Below, in pieces: positions 13,966 through 25,071 of a DNA stretch of 64,000 nucleotides (within the stretch, counting starts at the first letter, position 1; every line of letters starts with the position of its first letter). Source of the stretch: Engraulis encrasicolus. Taxonomy: Eukaryota; Chordata; Actinopteri; Clupeiformes; Engraulidae. The position numbers and the translations under genes are program-made. Under the pieces are notes generated by a model. The model had not been told where the DNA came from. It worked only from the letters and a program-made list of their open reading frames with translations, and searched no databases. The DNA is taken from positions 46,222,270 through 46,286,269 of the forward strand of contig NC_085875.1 of NCBI RefSeq assembly GCF_034702125.1. Reading direction: 5' to 3'.

Positions 13966-14124
13966 TTAACTCCACTGCAAAATAAAGTGTCCTAGCCGAA
14001 CACTCGGCTGCAGATGCTTTCCCATAGCCTGGAAAAGTTTGGATGTAGCATATGCTAACTGGGAGAAACAATCCAGCTGGCTGTCTCCTTCACCATCCTC
14101 CGACGAACTGAAAGATTCTCGCAT
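13966..14124 (-). other. Small open frame in the duplicated block, copy 1 (52 aa, unproven)
   Basis: On the minus strand an ATG opens MRESFSSSEDGEGDSQLD and ends LGHFILQWS. It has an acidic, serine-rich start like many nuclear proteins, but no recognised domain. The paralogous frame at 17605-17766 remains open. A second open stretch shared by both copies (about 13621-13806) contains IIPDIGGVAVSFGKGGQDRL. Either may be the remnant of a transposon-borne gene or chance. Confidence 0.25.
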
Positions 14125-14481
14125 TTTCCTTCCGATTGCGCAACAGTTCAGGGGTCAGTATCCTCGACCAATCAGGAATTAGGAAAATAATTCGGCAATA
14201 TTAGAAAACAGAAATAAAATACAAAATTGTAGAAAACAAATGCATTAGACATAGGAATATTACTAATGCATGGACATTGCTTTTAAAACTATTTTAAACA
14301 TTTCAACCTTTTTAAATTATTCAACCTTCACATGAATTGAAACCATCCCATGTAATGATGAAATGAATGAACCCAAAATATAGCACAGGGCTACACCTTT
14401 ATGCATGTTGCCCTTCGTGGAGGTTGCCCTTCATGCATTGCTCTTCATCCATGTTCAGCACACACACACGCACGCACGCAA

Positions 14482-14524
<43 letters not shown>

Positions 14525-16008
14525 ATCTAACACAAACACCCCATAACACAAAAGTCAAAAACATGTTTTTTTGGTGTACCACCCCCTGGACATCATATTG
14601 TACACTTGCATATCTTTGTTGTGCACCCTTTGGGCTAAGGTAATAGCACCAAATAGCTTTAAATTACTTGGCTGAAGTTCCTGGGCCAATACATTGAGGC
14701 CATTGGCCCATAGTGTAAATGGGGCTGATATTGACCTAAAACAATTTCGCTAATTGTGGCGCTCCCCAGGGGCCAATTTTCACAAAAATTGGTATGTAGC
14801 CTTTGGCTATAGTGAAGATAATGTGTACTAATTTTTGTTGTGATACTAGTAGGCGTTGCCGAGATATGAGCTAACTTCCTGTTTGGCGTCTTCGCCGCCA
14901 AATTTGATTGGCTCCTGTTCAAAGACGGTTCAAGAAATCAGTCCGTAACTTTCAGGGTAGCTGTATCTCAGTCTGAACATGATCTGATAAAATTTTCGAA
15001 ACACTCTCACAAAAAATGTGGGAGGGGCGTCATTTTTATTGATTTTTACAACATTCAAAATTGCGGGAAAACTTTCCGAGGTCCAAAATTTTGTTAAAGG
15101 GTGCGTTGGATTCGGCTTGGTCCAAGGATAATGTGAATACCATTGTGGTTTTAATACATATGGGCGTTGCCGAAATATAAGCTAACTTCCTGTTTTGCCT
15201 CTTCAATATGGCCAAAACACAGTTTCGTCAATTGTGGCGCCCCCCAGTGGCCAATTATCCTCCAATTTGTCATTTGAACTCTAGGGGTGATGTCAGTCAT
15301 GTGTATCCAATTAAGTTGTGATCTGACATGTCGTTCACCGTGATATGAGCTAACTTCCTGTTTGGCGACTTCAATATGAGCTAAAACACATTTTCACTAA
15401 TTGTGGCGCCCCCCATGTTCCAATTTTCATGGAAATTGGTATGTAGTCCCTGGCTATAGTAAGGATAATGTGTATCAATTTTTGTTGTGATACGAGTAGG
15501 CGTTGCCGAGATATGACCTCACTTCCTGTTTGGCGTCCTCGCCGGCAAATTCGATTGGTTCCTGTTCGAAGACGGTTAAATCAATCGCTCCGCAACTTTT
15601 AGGGTAGATGTATCTCGTTCGGAACATGCTTTGTGTAAAATTTCGGGACACTCGGTCAAAAATTGTGGGCGGGGCGCCATTTTTATTGATTTTTACAAAA
15701 TTCAAAATGGCGGGAAAACTATCCAGGCGGAAAATGACGTCATAGGGTGCGTTGGATTCGTCTTGGTCCAAGGATTCCAGGGATACCAAGTTTTTGAAAT
15801 TTGGACCTACGGTTCAAAAGTTACCGTTTTCCTGTTGGTGGCGCTAGAGAGTTCGAGGTACCCCCGTGAAAAATACAAAACCTGGTCGTATGACCGAGCC
15901 GAACGTTTCGGTCTTTGAACGGATTTTCTATCTTGAGCGGTTCTTCAAAACGAATGGTTCGTAGAATAAAATTGCACCCGGAAACGGGTCGAATAACAAT
16001 AGTATGCT

Positions 16009-16040
16009 TGCCGCTGGCAAGCATACTAACTAGATTGCAT
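16009..16040. repeat. Perfect short hairpin TAGTATGCTTGCC / GGCAAGCATACTA
   Basis: A 13-bp perfect stem has a 3-base loop. The same hairpin recurs at about 19632-19662 and 19684-19714 (loop GCAT), and imperfectly at 20218-20258 and 20279-20304. The half-sequence GTATGCTTGCC also starts the 18-bp minisatellite of every array unit. Confidence 0.8.
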
Positions 16041-16167
16041 TTCCTCACAGAAAATGCTGGAGTATGCTTGCCCTCCATGCATTCGCTGCCCCTCATGCAT
16101 GCGTTGCCCTTTGTAGCGCCCCCTTGCCTAAATTCCTGGCAAGACATCCAAAAATATGTGAAACAAC

Positions 16168-16607
16168 CATTGACAGTAAATAGAATGGACGCCAAATCAA
16201 CGCTATTTGCCATTCAACGCTTTGAAGCCAGATTTGGGAACATTCCAACTTACATTCCACCTTAGCAACGCCAAACGCAGGTGCTGATTGGACAACAACA
16301 AGACTTCTAACGGTCAATCAAACCATGTTCTGATGCTCATTGGTCAATTTAACTTTTAATATCTCTCTAAAACAAAACATCACCACAAAAAATCACCACC
16401 CTGGTAAGTTGGAGAGCAAGGGGACCTACTAGTTGAGCGAAAAATTATCCCCCTGGAGTGGCATTTAAGGGAGATACAGGGTTGTATGTCTCTCATAGGA
16501 ATGAATGGGATTTGGCCATTTTTTGGTCTTTTTGGGTCCAACCTTGGCTCCAACTTGGCTTCAACAATGAAATAGAATTTTGGCCTCCATTCTATTTACT
16601 CTCAATG
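16168..16607. mobile_element. Non-autonomous DNA transposon, 440 bp, 8-bp target duplication
   Basis: Terminal inverted repeats are CATTGACAGTAAATAGAATGG and its inverse, 20 of 21 matching. They are flanked by perfect GAAACAAC duplications (16160-16167, 16608-16615). The paralogous site in copy 1 has one GAAACAAC and no element, which proves insertion. An 8-bp duplication suits hAT-like transposases; the family is not certain. No coding capacity. Confidence 0.9.
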
Positions 16608-17604
16608 GAAACAACTAAATATGTATGGGACGCCCTGAGTTCTTATCAGTTATAGTGATAAAACAGCAGTAGTTTAAATCGGATCGGTTATGAGATATTA
16701 CCTTGTAAATATACCTTTTAATCCTTTTAATAATGTCACCATGAAATAAAGAATTGCAACATGAAATGTCTTCTTTTTGTATAAAAATATATTCAAAATG
16801 AAATTACAGTAAATTAAGGAAAATGAAATACTCTTGTAGTATTTGGTTAATAAACAAAAATCACAAAGAGTGGGCTCAAAGCTTAAATAAAACTCAAATT
16901 GCTCTTATAGCAATGAATAAGCAATAAGGAATGTGTCTTAGCACAAGAAAAAACTTACAATGGGAAAAAATAGTAAAGTTACCCTTTAAAGTTCAGAAAT
17001 GCAAACACAATTCAATGTCCATAAGGTCTTTTTCAAGGCAATAGCAAACACTCAGTTCAAATGCAAAATCACAGTCACCAGTAAATATCCTAAGCTATGC
17101 CGTCTTTAAAATAACCCCAGACAGTACCCGTTGCAGGCCTGGACGTCGCTTGGGTGCGTTGGGACCGGGAAATTAAACACTGGCCGCTTCACTCAATGAG
17201 CAAAATAAAAGGAAATTGACTCTGTACCTGACCGTAGCGTGTAGAAGTGAAGAGTGGAGTGTTCGCGTGATCACGCAGCTGAAGCGTGGACCAGTCGTGG
17301 CTCGTCTCTCGGCACGCGCCTCCTGCTTGGACTCCCGCAGCACCCGAATCTCCCGATCCCCACCGTGTAGTCGATCTTGGCCGCCTTTTCCAAACGAAAC
17401 CGCAACTCCTCCGATGTCCGGTATGATTCTCACCTCAAAGTTCACGAAGCACAGCAGTCGAGTAGCTCACAAACACTGTAGCCAACCCTCCTCACTGCCT
17501 CGGAATCTGGCATGCTCTCGCGCTTGTCGCGTGCAGTTTTCACAACAGTCTTAACTTTAAACTTCTTAAAATAAACAAAGGAAAAGTGTCCAGATGCACA
17601 TAAC

Positions 17605-17766
17605 TTAACTCCACTGCAAAATAAAGTGTCCTAGCCGAACACTCGGCTGCAGATGCTTTCCCATAGCCTGGAAAAGTTTGGATGTAGCATATGCTAACTG
17701 GGAGAAAAAATCCAGCTGGCTGTCTCCTTCACCATCCTCCGGCGACGAACTGAAAGATTCTCGCAT
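17605..17766 (-). other. Small open frame in the duplicated block, copy 2 (53 aa, unproven)
   Basis: This matches the frame at 13966-14124 with one extra in-frame codon (Pro after the serine run) and a Cys-to-Phe change. The related longer frame at 17173-17445 also stays open. Preservation over one young duplication is weak evidence for coding. Confidence 0.25.
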
Positions 17767-18115
17767 TTTCCTTCCGATTGCGCAACAGTTCAGGGGTCAG
17801 TATCCTCGACCAATCAGGAATTAGGAAAATAATTCGGCAATATTAGAAAACAGAAATAAAATACAAAATTGTAGAAAACAAATGCATTAGACATAGGAAT
17901 ATTACTAATGCATGGAAATTGCTTTTAAAACGATTTTAAACATTTTAACCTTTTTAAATTATTCAACCTTCACATGAATTGAAACCATCCCATGTAATGA
18001 TGAAATGAATGAACCCAAAATATAGCACAGGGCTACACCTTTTGCATGTTGCCCTTCGTGGAGGTTGCCCTTCATGCATTGCTTTTCATCCATGTTCAGC
18101 ACACACACACGCACG

Positions 18116-18159
<44 letters not shown>

Positions 18160-19699
18160 ATCTAACACAAACACCCCATAACAGAAAAGTCAAAAACATG
18201 TTTTTTTGGTGTACCACACCCTGGACACCATATTGTACACTTGCATATCTTTGTTGTGCACCCTTTGGGCTAAGGTAGCACCAAATAGCTTTAAATTACT
18301 TGGCTGAAGTTCATGGGCCAATACATTGAGGCCATTGGCCCATAGTGTAAATGGGGCTGATATTGACCTAAAACAATTTCGCTAATTGTGGCGCCCCCCA
18401 GGGGCCAATTTTCACAAAAATTGGTATGTAGCCTTTGGCTATAGTGAAGATGATGTCTACTCATTTTTGTTGTAATACGAGTAGGCGTTGCCGAGATATG
18501 AGCTCACTTCCTGTTTGGTGTCTTCGCCGCCAAATTTGATTGGCTCCTGTTCAAAGACGGTTCAAGAAATCAGTCCGTAACTTTCAGGGTAGCTGTATCT
18601 CAGTCTGAACATGATCTGATGAATTTTTCGGGACACTCTCACAAAAAATGTGGGAGGGGCGTCATTTTTATTGATTTTTACAACATTCAAAATTGCGGGA
18701 AAATTTTCCGAGGTCCAAAATTTTGTCAAAGGGTGCGTTGGATTCGGCTTGGTCCAAGGATAATGTGAATACCATTTTGGTTGTAATACATATGGGCGTT
18801 TCCGAAATATGAGCTAACTTCCTGTTTTGCCTCTTCAATATGGCCAAAACACAGTTTCGTCAATTGTGGCGCCCCCCAGTGGCCAATTATCCTCAAATTT
18901 GTCATTTGACCTCTAGGGGTGATGTCAGTCATGTGTATCAAATTAAGTTGTGATCTGACATGTCGTTACCGAGATATGAGCTAACTTCCTGTTTGGCGAC
19001 TTCAATATGAGCTAAAACACATTTTCACTAATTGTGGCGCCCCCCATGTTCCAATTTTCACAGAAATTGGTATGTAGTCCCTGGATATAGTACGGATAAT
19101 GTGTATCAATTTTTGTCGTGATACGAGTAGGCGTTGCCGAGATATGACCTCACTTCCTGTTTGGCGTCCTCGCCGTCAAATTCGATTGGTTCCTGTTCGA
19201 AGACGGTTCAATCAATCGCTCCGCAACTTTTATGGTAGATGTATCCCGTTCGGAACATGCTTCGTGTAAAATTTCGGGACAATCCGCCATAAATTGTCGG
19301 CAGGGCACCATTTTTATTGATTTTTACAAAATTCAAAATGGCGGGAAAACTATCCAGGCGGAAAATGACGTCATAGGGTGCGTTGGATTCGTCTTGGTCC
19401 AAGGATTCCAGAGATACCAAGTTTTTGAAATTTGGACCTACGGTTCAAAAGTTACCGTTTTCCTGTTGGTGGCGCTAGAGAGTTCGAGGTACCCCCGTGA
19501 AAAATACAAAACCTGGTCGTATGACCGAGCCGAACGTTTCGGTCTTTGAACGGATTTTCTATCTTGAGCGGTTCTTCAAAACGAATGGTTCGTAGAATAA
19601 TTTTGCACCCGGAAACCGGTCGAATAACAATAGTATGCTTGCCGCTGGCAAGCATACTAATAAGCCGTAAACGGGGGAATAACAATAGTATGCTTGCCG

Positions 19700-21050
19700 C
19701 ATGGCAAGCATACTAATAATAATAGTAATAATGATGATGATGATGATGATAAATACTATGGGGAACATCACTTTTTCTTGCATTCAAAAAGTAAACAGAA
19801 GACCATAGGGCTAACATTTATTCCAATACTCCACTGTACAATAACTATGACAGAGAACAGATGCAAAAACAGTCAGTGGTCAGTCTTAGAAATTATATGT
19901 GCACTTGCACAGACGTGTGCACTTTAACTCTGCCTTCATGCACTTGCACTGAGATCTGGCAGGTCTATTTGTACAAGTAAGTTACTAGTACAGCTGCACT
20001 TCACCTCTAGTTGGAAAACATCTTTGGCAACTGCATTGCTTTGGTAGTATAGTCCAAATCTGGGAACTATTCATTTGTTACCAGATTGGCAGGCATTTCT
20101 GGCAAATGCAGATAATAAGGTTTTCATTCCTGTCAACTACGCTGGTAACAAATGGACAGTTCCCAGAGCAGATGATTGTGTCTACCATGTATGAAATAGA
20201 TCTATAGTATTATTTAGTATGCTTGCCAAAGGCGCTTGCCCGCAGCAAGCATACTAATTGTTCTCCAACAGTTTATTTAGTATGCTTGCGGGAAAGCATA
20301 TTAATTGTTCATCAACAGTTTATTATTATTCTACATTTTTCCATTCACCTCGGCATATGGGAATCGCCATTCATTAGTACGGCGGCTTTGAATCGTTGCA
20401 GCGTTCGAGATAGAGACACGGTTCGAGTGCCAAAACGAACGGCTCGAAAAGGTCTCAGGGTGGAGTATTTTTCGCAGGCCTACCCCCTTTCATTCGTTCA
20501 CCAGTCTTGTTTTTCCTCAGTTTTCTCTCTGTTTTCCCCCTCATTGAAATGAATGGTAGAATGGTCAAGATGATGATGTCACAAACTGTGGCAGTTAGAG
20601 TGAGAGGTGACCTGTCCTGGGGTTTTTATAGGTATCAACTAGGTAAAGGCACTGTCAGAGAGGTCTTGGCTCTGAATACAAACTGTGTGAAGTCAACATA
20701 AGCCAACTCTTAAAAATATTTCAGAGAGAGCAGTTTTAAAATCCCTATGATGTGATCCCATTCACTTACAAAACAATGTGTGAACTAGCTCAGCGCATAG
20801 GCCTGAATATGTCCATTTTTTGACTGAACCATTTGGCCAAGAAAAGTGACCTCAGCTTTGACATGAAGAGCAGGTTTGTGCCATTTGTGTGTAAATATCA
20901 TCTGACAACTTGCAAAACTTTTGGAGATATGACAGCGTACAAATAAGGCTGCACATATTACTCAGCTATTGACTGCCAAACTGTCACCTTTAGAATCTTC
21001 AGTCATACACACACTCACACATGCAGCCTTGTAGAACTTTAGACCTCTGC
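19700..21050. other. Mostly unique sequence between the array and the right arm
   Basis: This contains two GTATGCTTGC hairpin fragments (20218-20258, 20279-20304) and a segment with many CG dinucleotides (20340-20470). No coding exon was recognised. Confidence 0.5.
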
Positions 21051-21057
21051 TGTCAGT

Positions 21058-21165
21058 AAGTGGCAGTGGCCTACTGCGTAGGGTGTTGGTCTGTCAGAGG
21101 GTTGCAGGTTCGAATCCCACCCTTACCTCTCCCTACCCACCCATTGCTGAAAGGCACCTGAAGCA
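21058..21165 (+). repeat. tRNA-derived SINE head
   Basis: A-box-like TGGCCTACTGCGTAGGG and B-box GGTTCGAATCCC are spaced as in a tRNA. The 3' part is lost into the following microsatellite. There is no cloverleaf-competent acceptor stem, so it is not a tRNA gene. Confidence 0.75.
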
Positions 21166-21234
21166 TCTCCATACATGCATGCACATGCACACGCACATAC
21201 TCACACACACATCTCTCTCTCTCTCTCTCGCACA

Positions 21235-21236
21235 GA

Positions 21237-21335
<99 letters not shown>

Positions 21336-21375
21336 CTATCTCTTTCCCTCGTGTTTCTGTGTGTGTATACAACAG

Positions 21376-21421
<46 letters not shown>
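21235..21421. repeat. (CA)n then (TG)n, inverted microsatellites
   Basis: (CA)n at 21235-21333 and (TG)n at 21379-21421 are separated by 45 bases and could pair in a single strand. Confidence 0.95.
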
Positions 21422-21423
<2 letters not shown>

Positions 21424-21430
21424 ATAATCC

Positions 21431-21470
21431 GCAAGCATAGCAATAGCATTGTCTCTCCGGAAATGCAGTC

Positions 21471-21514
<44 letters not shown>

Positions 21515-22157
21515 GTTATTATTGATTTATTTTCTTCCAGATATAACGTTTTTTTGTGATTTTATGTGTGAATAGAATATGGCTTCATTGAAAAAAGTTG
21601 ATACTCATGATCCTAAATTCATAAACTCAAAGTTGCAAGTTGGGTCCTAAATATCACATAGGCTTTATGCAGCCATATTTGCGTATAGGTATCCTAGGTA
21701 TCTTTGTGCTTCAGGGATATTCTGAACAAATCAAGATATATGATATACCAGGCTTAATTTACAATAACTTGTAACAATAAATGGTGTTTCATTGCAACTT
21801 GGAGGGCATTTCCACCCTTTATCTTAAAAAAACCCTGAACTTTGCTGTCCATGGGCTAAAAGTGTGTTTATGACATAGTGTGTCTTTATCTGGTAACCAA
21901 ATACTTAGCTCACCAGCTCCTCATCTTAATGCTGAATCCATGCATACCTCATATGTTAAATTTGGTAAAACTAATAAAAAGTTATAGCAGTTTATATATT
22001 TTAGAGCGCCCCCCGCAGGCCATTTTGTTATCTGTGTGTTTGACACTCGAACCCAAATTATTCTATAGACCCTAAACTTCAACTTGGGAGTGAAAACCAA
22101 ACTTTAACACAAATTTGAAATGACTGAGAAAAAATGCACATGCCTACGACCCCACTA
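21431..22157 (-). repeat. Right inverted arm of the composite
   Basis: Read on the minus strand this matches 6689-7361, with scattered differences and one insertion of about 45 bases. A (TTA)n tract (21471-21514) corresponds to the (AAT)n tract of the left arm. Confidence 0.75.
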
Positions 22158-22280
22158 ATATAGCACAATGCAGAACAGTTATAGCACATGGGCCTTGTAG
22201 AAAACATTAGGGTGTGCACCAGAACACTTGGTAGAGAGGAATAGAGTGGACACCACTAAAGTAGAGAAGCGGGTGGACAC

Positions 22281-22692
22281 TAGAGATGCACCGGATCCTG
22301 ATTTTTAGGATCCTTCCAGATACCGGATCAACTGCTTAAGATCCTGCCGGATCTGGAACCGGATACCGGATCCTACAAAAGGGTTGAAACATATAGTCTA
22401 CTCGCACACGTGGGCCCTTTTTATTACGTTGGCTCAAACTATTTTTTAGACTCATTGGCTTATTGCCACACTGCCTGCAATGGCCGCTTCGAAAGGGCTT
22501 TCACTCCATGCAGTGATTGGGGTTGTGAAAGACTGACTGAAAAGCCTAGGCTAGAGATGCACCAGACCCTGATTTTTAGGTAAAATGCCGGATACCGGAT
22601 CTACTGCTTAAGATCCTGCCGGACCCGGATCCTGTGAAAAACCCTATTGTCCTGTCGGATCCGGAACCGGAACTGGATCCAGTGCATCTCTA
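22281..22692. mobile_element. hAT-type non-autonomous element, 412 bp
   Basis: Ends are TAGAGATGCACCGGATCC and the inverse TGCATCTCTA. They are flanked by a perfect 8-bp duplication GTGGACAC (22273-22280, 22693-22700). The interior is built from repeated GGATCC / CCGGAT segments. Confidence 0.92.
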
Positions 22693-22879
22693 GTGGACAC
22701 ACTATAGTGCACTACAACAGTATACACTATAGGCTCTATAGCACAGTAGAGAAGGGTGGACACAATAGCACACTACTCAGAGAAAAGTAGCGAGGACACA
22801 CTAACAAAGCAATTCATTGGATATCCTTCATTCCAAATGTAACACACAGTACATTCATCTATCAAATGGCACACGCACG

Positions 22880-23004
<125 letters not shown>

Positions 23005-24271
23005 CTTCGAAGACCATTTTGTATCATAGCAACAGACAATAAAGCTTTCTGAAACTTTGAATCTAATATTGTAGGGAGGAGTACATGTAACCAAGGACAT
23101 CTGCACTAGTCTGCCACTCAGGGCTTACACCTGTGACCTGTCAACACTACAGCTGAAGATCCAGACTGATAGATCAGTGCTATACTGTATATGAATTCAG
23201 GAGGGAGGTTTACTAACATTCCATGTCAAACTCTGCTAGTTGGCATCCATTCCACTCACCCACCTAAACCTCACTCCCACCTGGGTATAACAGCACCAGT
23301 GTAACCGAGGTCAACTGCGCCAGTTCGCCACTCAACCCACCACCAGGGAAGCTGACAAGAGGGGACTGTGGAATCTGTTTCCCCGGGCCCGCCATACCAG
23401 TCAACGTTTCAGTTCGGGCAAAGGAGGCACAGCACGATACCTCTGAGCTAAAGGACTCAGCGAAAGAAGCTCAGCATCACTGATACTAGGCTATATGAGG
23501 ATTCAGCCTATACTGCATGAGGCTTTGGGAGGGAGGCTTACTACTAATCTACACACACACTATACAGAAGAGTAGAGTAAACACAAACATACTCGGGTAG
23601 AGAATAGTTTGGGGAACACTGGTCGAAGAAGAAGAGTAAGTATGTACTGAACACACTGCAAGGGTATGGGTGAGCAGGGCACATTACTTGACTAAGGCCT
23701 CCAACTGCCGTCTGCGGGTCACTGTAAGTATAATATCAGGACATTGTTGTTGTGGACTCCTATATATAGCTACAATAACAGGAGTTACATAAGCACTGCT
23801 GTGTCAAAGGCAGGCTCTCTGGCTAGCACATATGGGTCAGTTTACATATCCCGACTGCAGAACGTTATACAACCATTTACTGCTGTTCTCGGCACTTGCA
23901 ATTGACTTTTAAAACAAAAAAATCACACCTCTAAAATTTGAACGTTGAATGTTTCGTAGGCTGTGTTTAGTCAGCTGTCTGCTTGGTGTGTGTTTCGTGC
24001 CAAAAGATAAGCGGAGGCAAGCGGCAAGTGAATGCGTGTTTTTGTGCTGCCTATGTGCGTGTGTGTGTTTGCTTGTGTGTGTGTATGTGGGTCAGTAGTA
24101 GGCTATATGGAAGGGAGGGGGAAGGGCGGGAAAGGGGAGGGGAGGGGGGCAAGGATATACACTGTCTGCTGACTGCTGGCTGTTATATAACAGTTTAGCC
24201 CTGCCTGCCTGCCTGCCTGCTTGCCTCTCTCAGGGCTTCACAGAGAAAACACTCATTTCCTGCATGTTGCG

Positions 24272-25071
<800 letters not shown>

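Larger units (their letters stand above)
12839..16042 (+). repeat. Head-to-tail duplication, copy 1 (~3.2 kb)
   Basis: This starts at CCTCACAGAAAATGCTGG and contains a non-satellite block (12950-14400) followed by array unit A (14400-15960). Copy 2 begins directly at 16043 with the same sequence. It lacks the 440-bp element found in copy 2 and keeps a single GAAACAAC site, so it records the empty site. Confidence 0.85.
16043..19661 (+). repeat. Head-to-tail duplication, copy 2 (carries a 440-bp insertion)
   Basis: The order matches copy 1, with an offset of 3204 before the insertion and about 3630-3650 after it. Differences are scattered substitutions and a few short indels, for example three extra bases in the small minus-strand frame at 17605-17766. 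Confidence 0.85.
6689..22157. repeat. Composite repeat region with inverted ~0.7-kb arms (possible giant foldback element)
   Basis: The left arm (6689-7361) and right arm (21431-22157) are inverted copies of one sequence, starting TAGTGGGGTCGTA at each outer edge. The match includes a GGGGGGCGCTCT segment, an (AAT)n/(TTA)n tract and a module reading roughly TGCATTTCC..ATGCTTGC. Outside the arms similarity stops. Between them lie tandem repeats, short perfect hairpins, a SINE and microsatellites. No transposase was recognised. The alternative is two independent insertions of a dispersed repeat in opposite orientation. Confidence 0.6.

Noticed and set aside
21058..21130. A real tRNA gene
   Set aside because: A- and B-box-like segments are present, but no paired acceptor stem or clean end; it is best explained as a SINE head.
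6689..22157. Maverick/Polinton or other large virus-like transposon
   Set aside because: No polymerase, integrase, ATPase or capsid frame is visible, and the ends do not start with AG.
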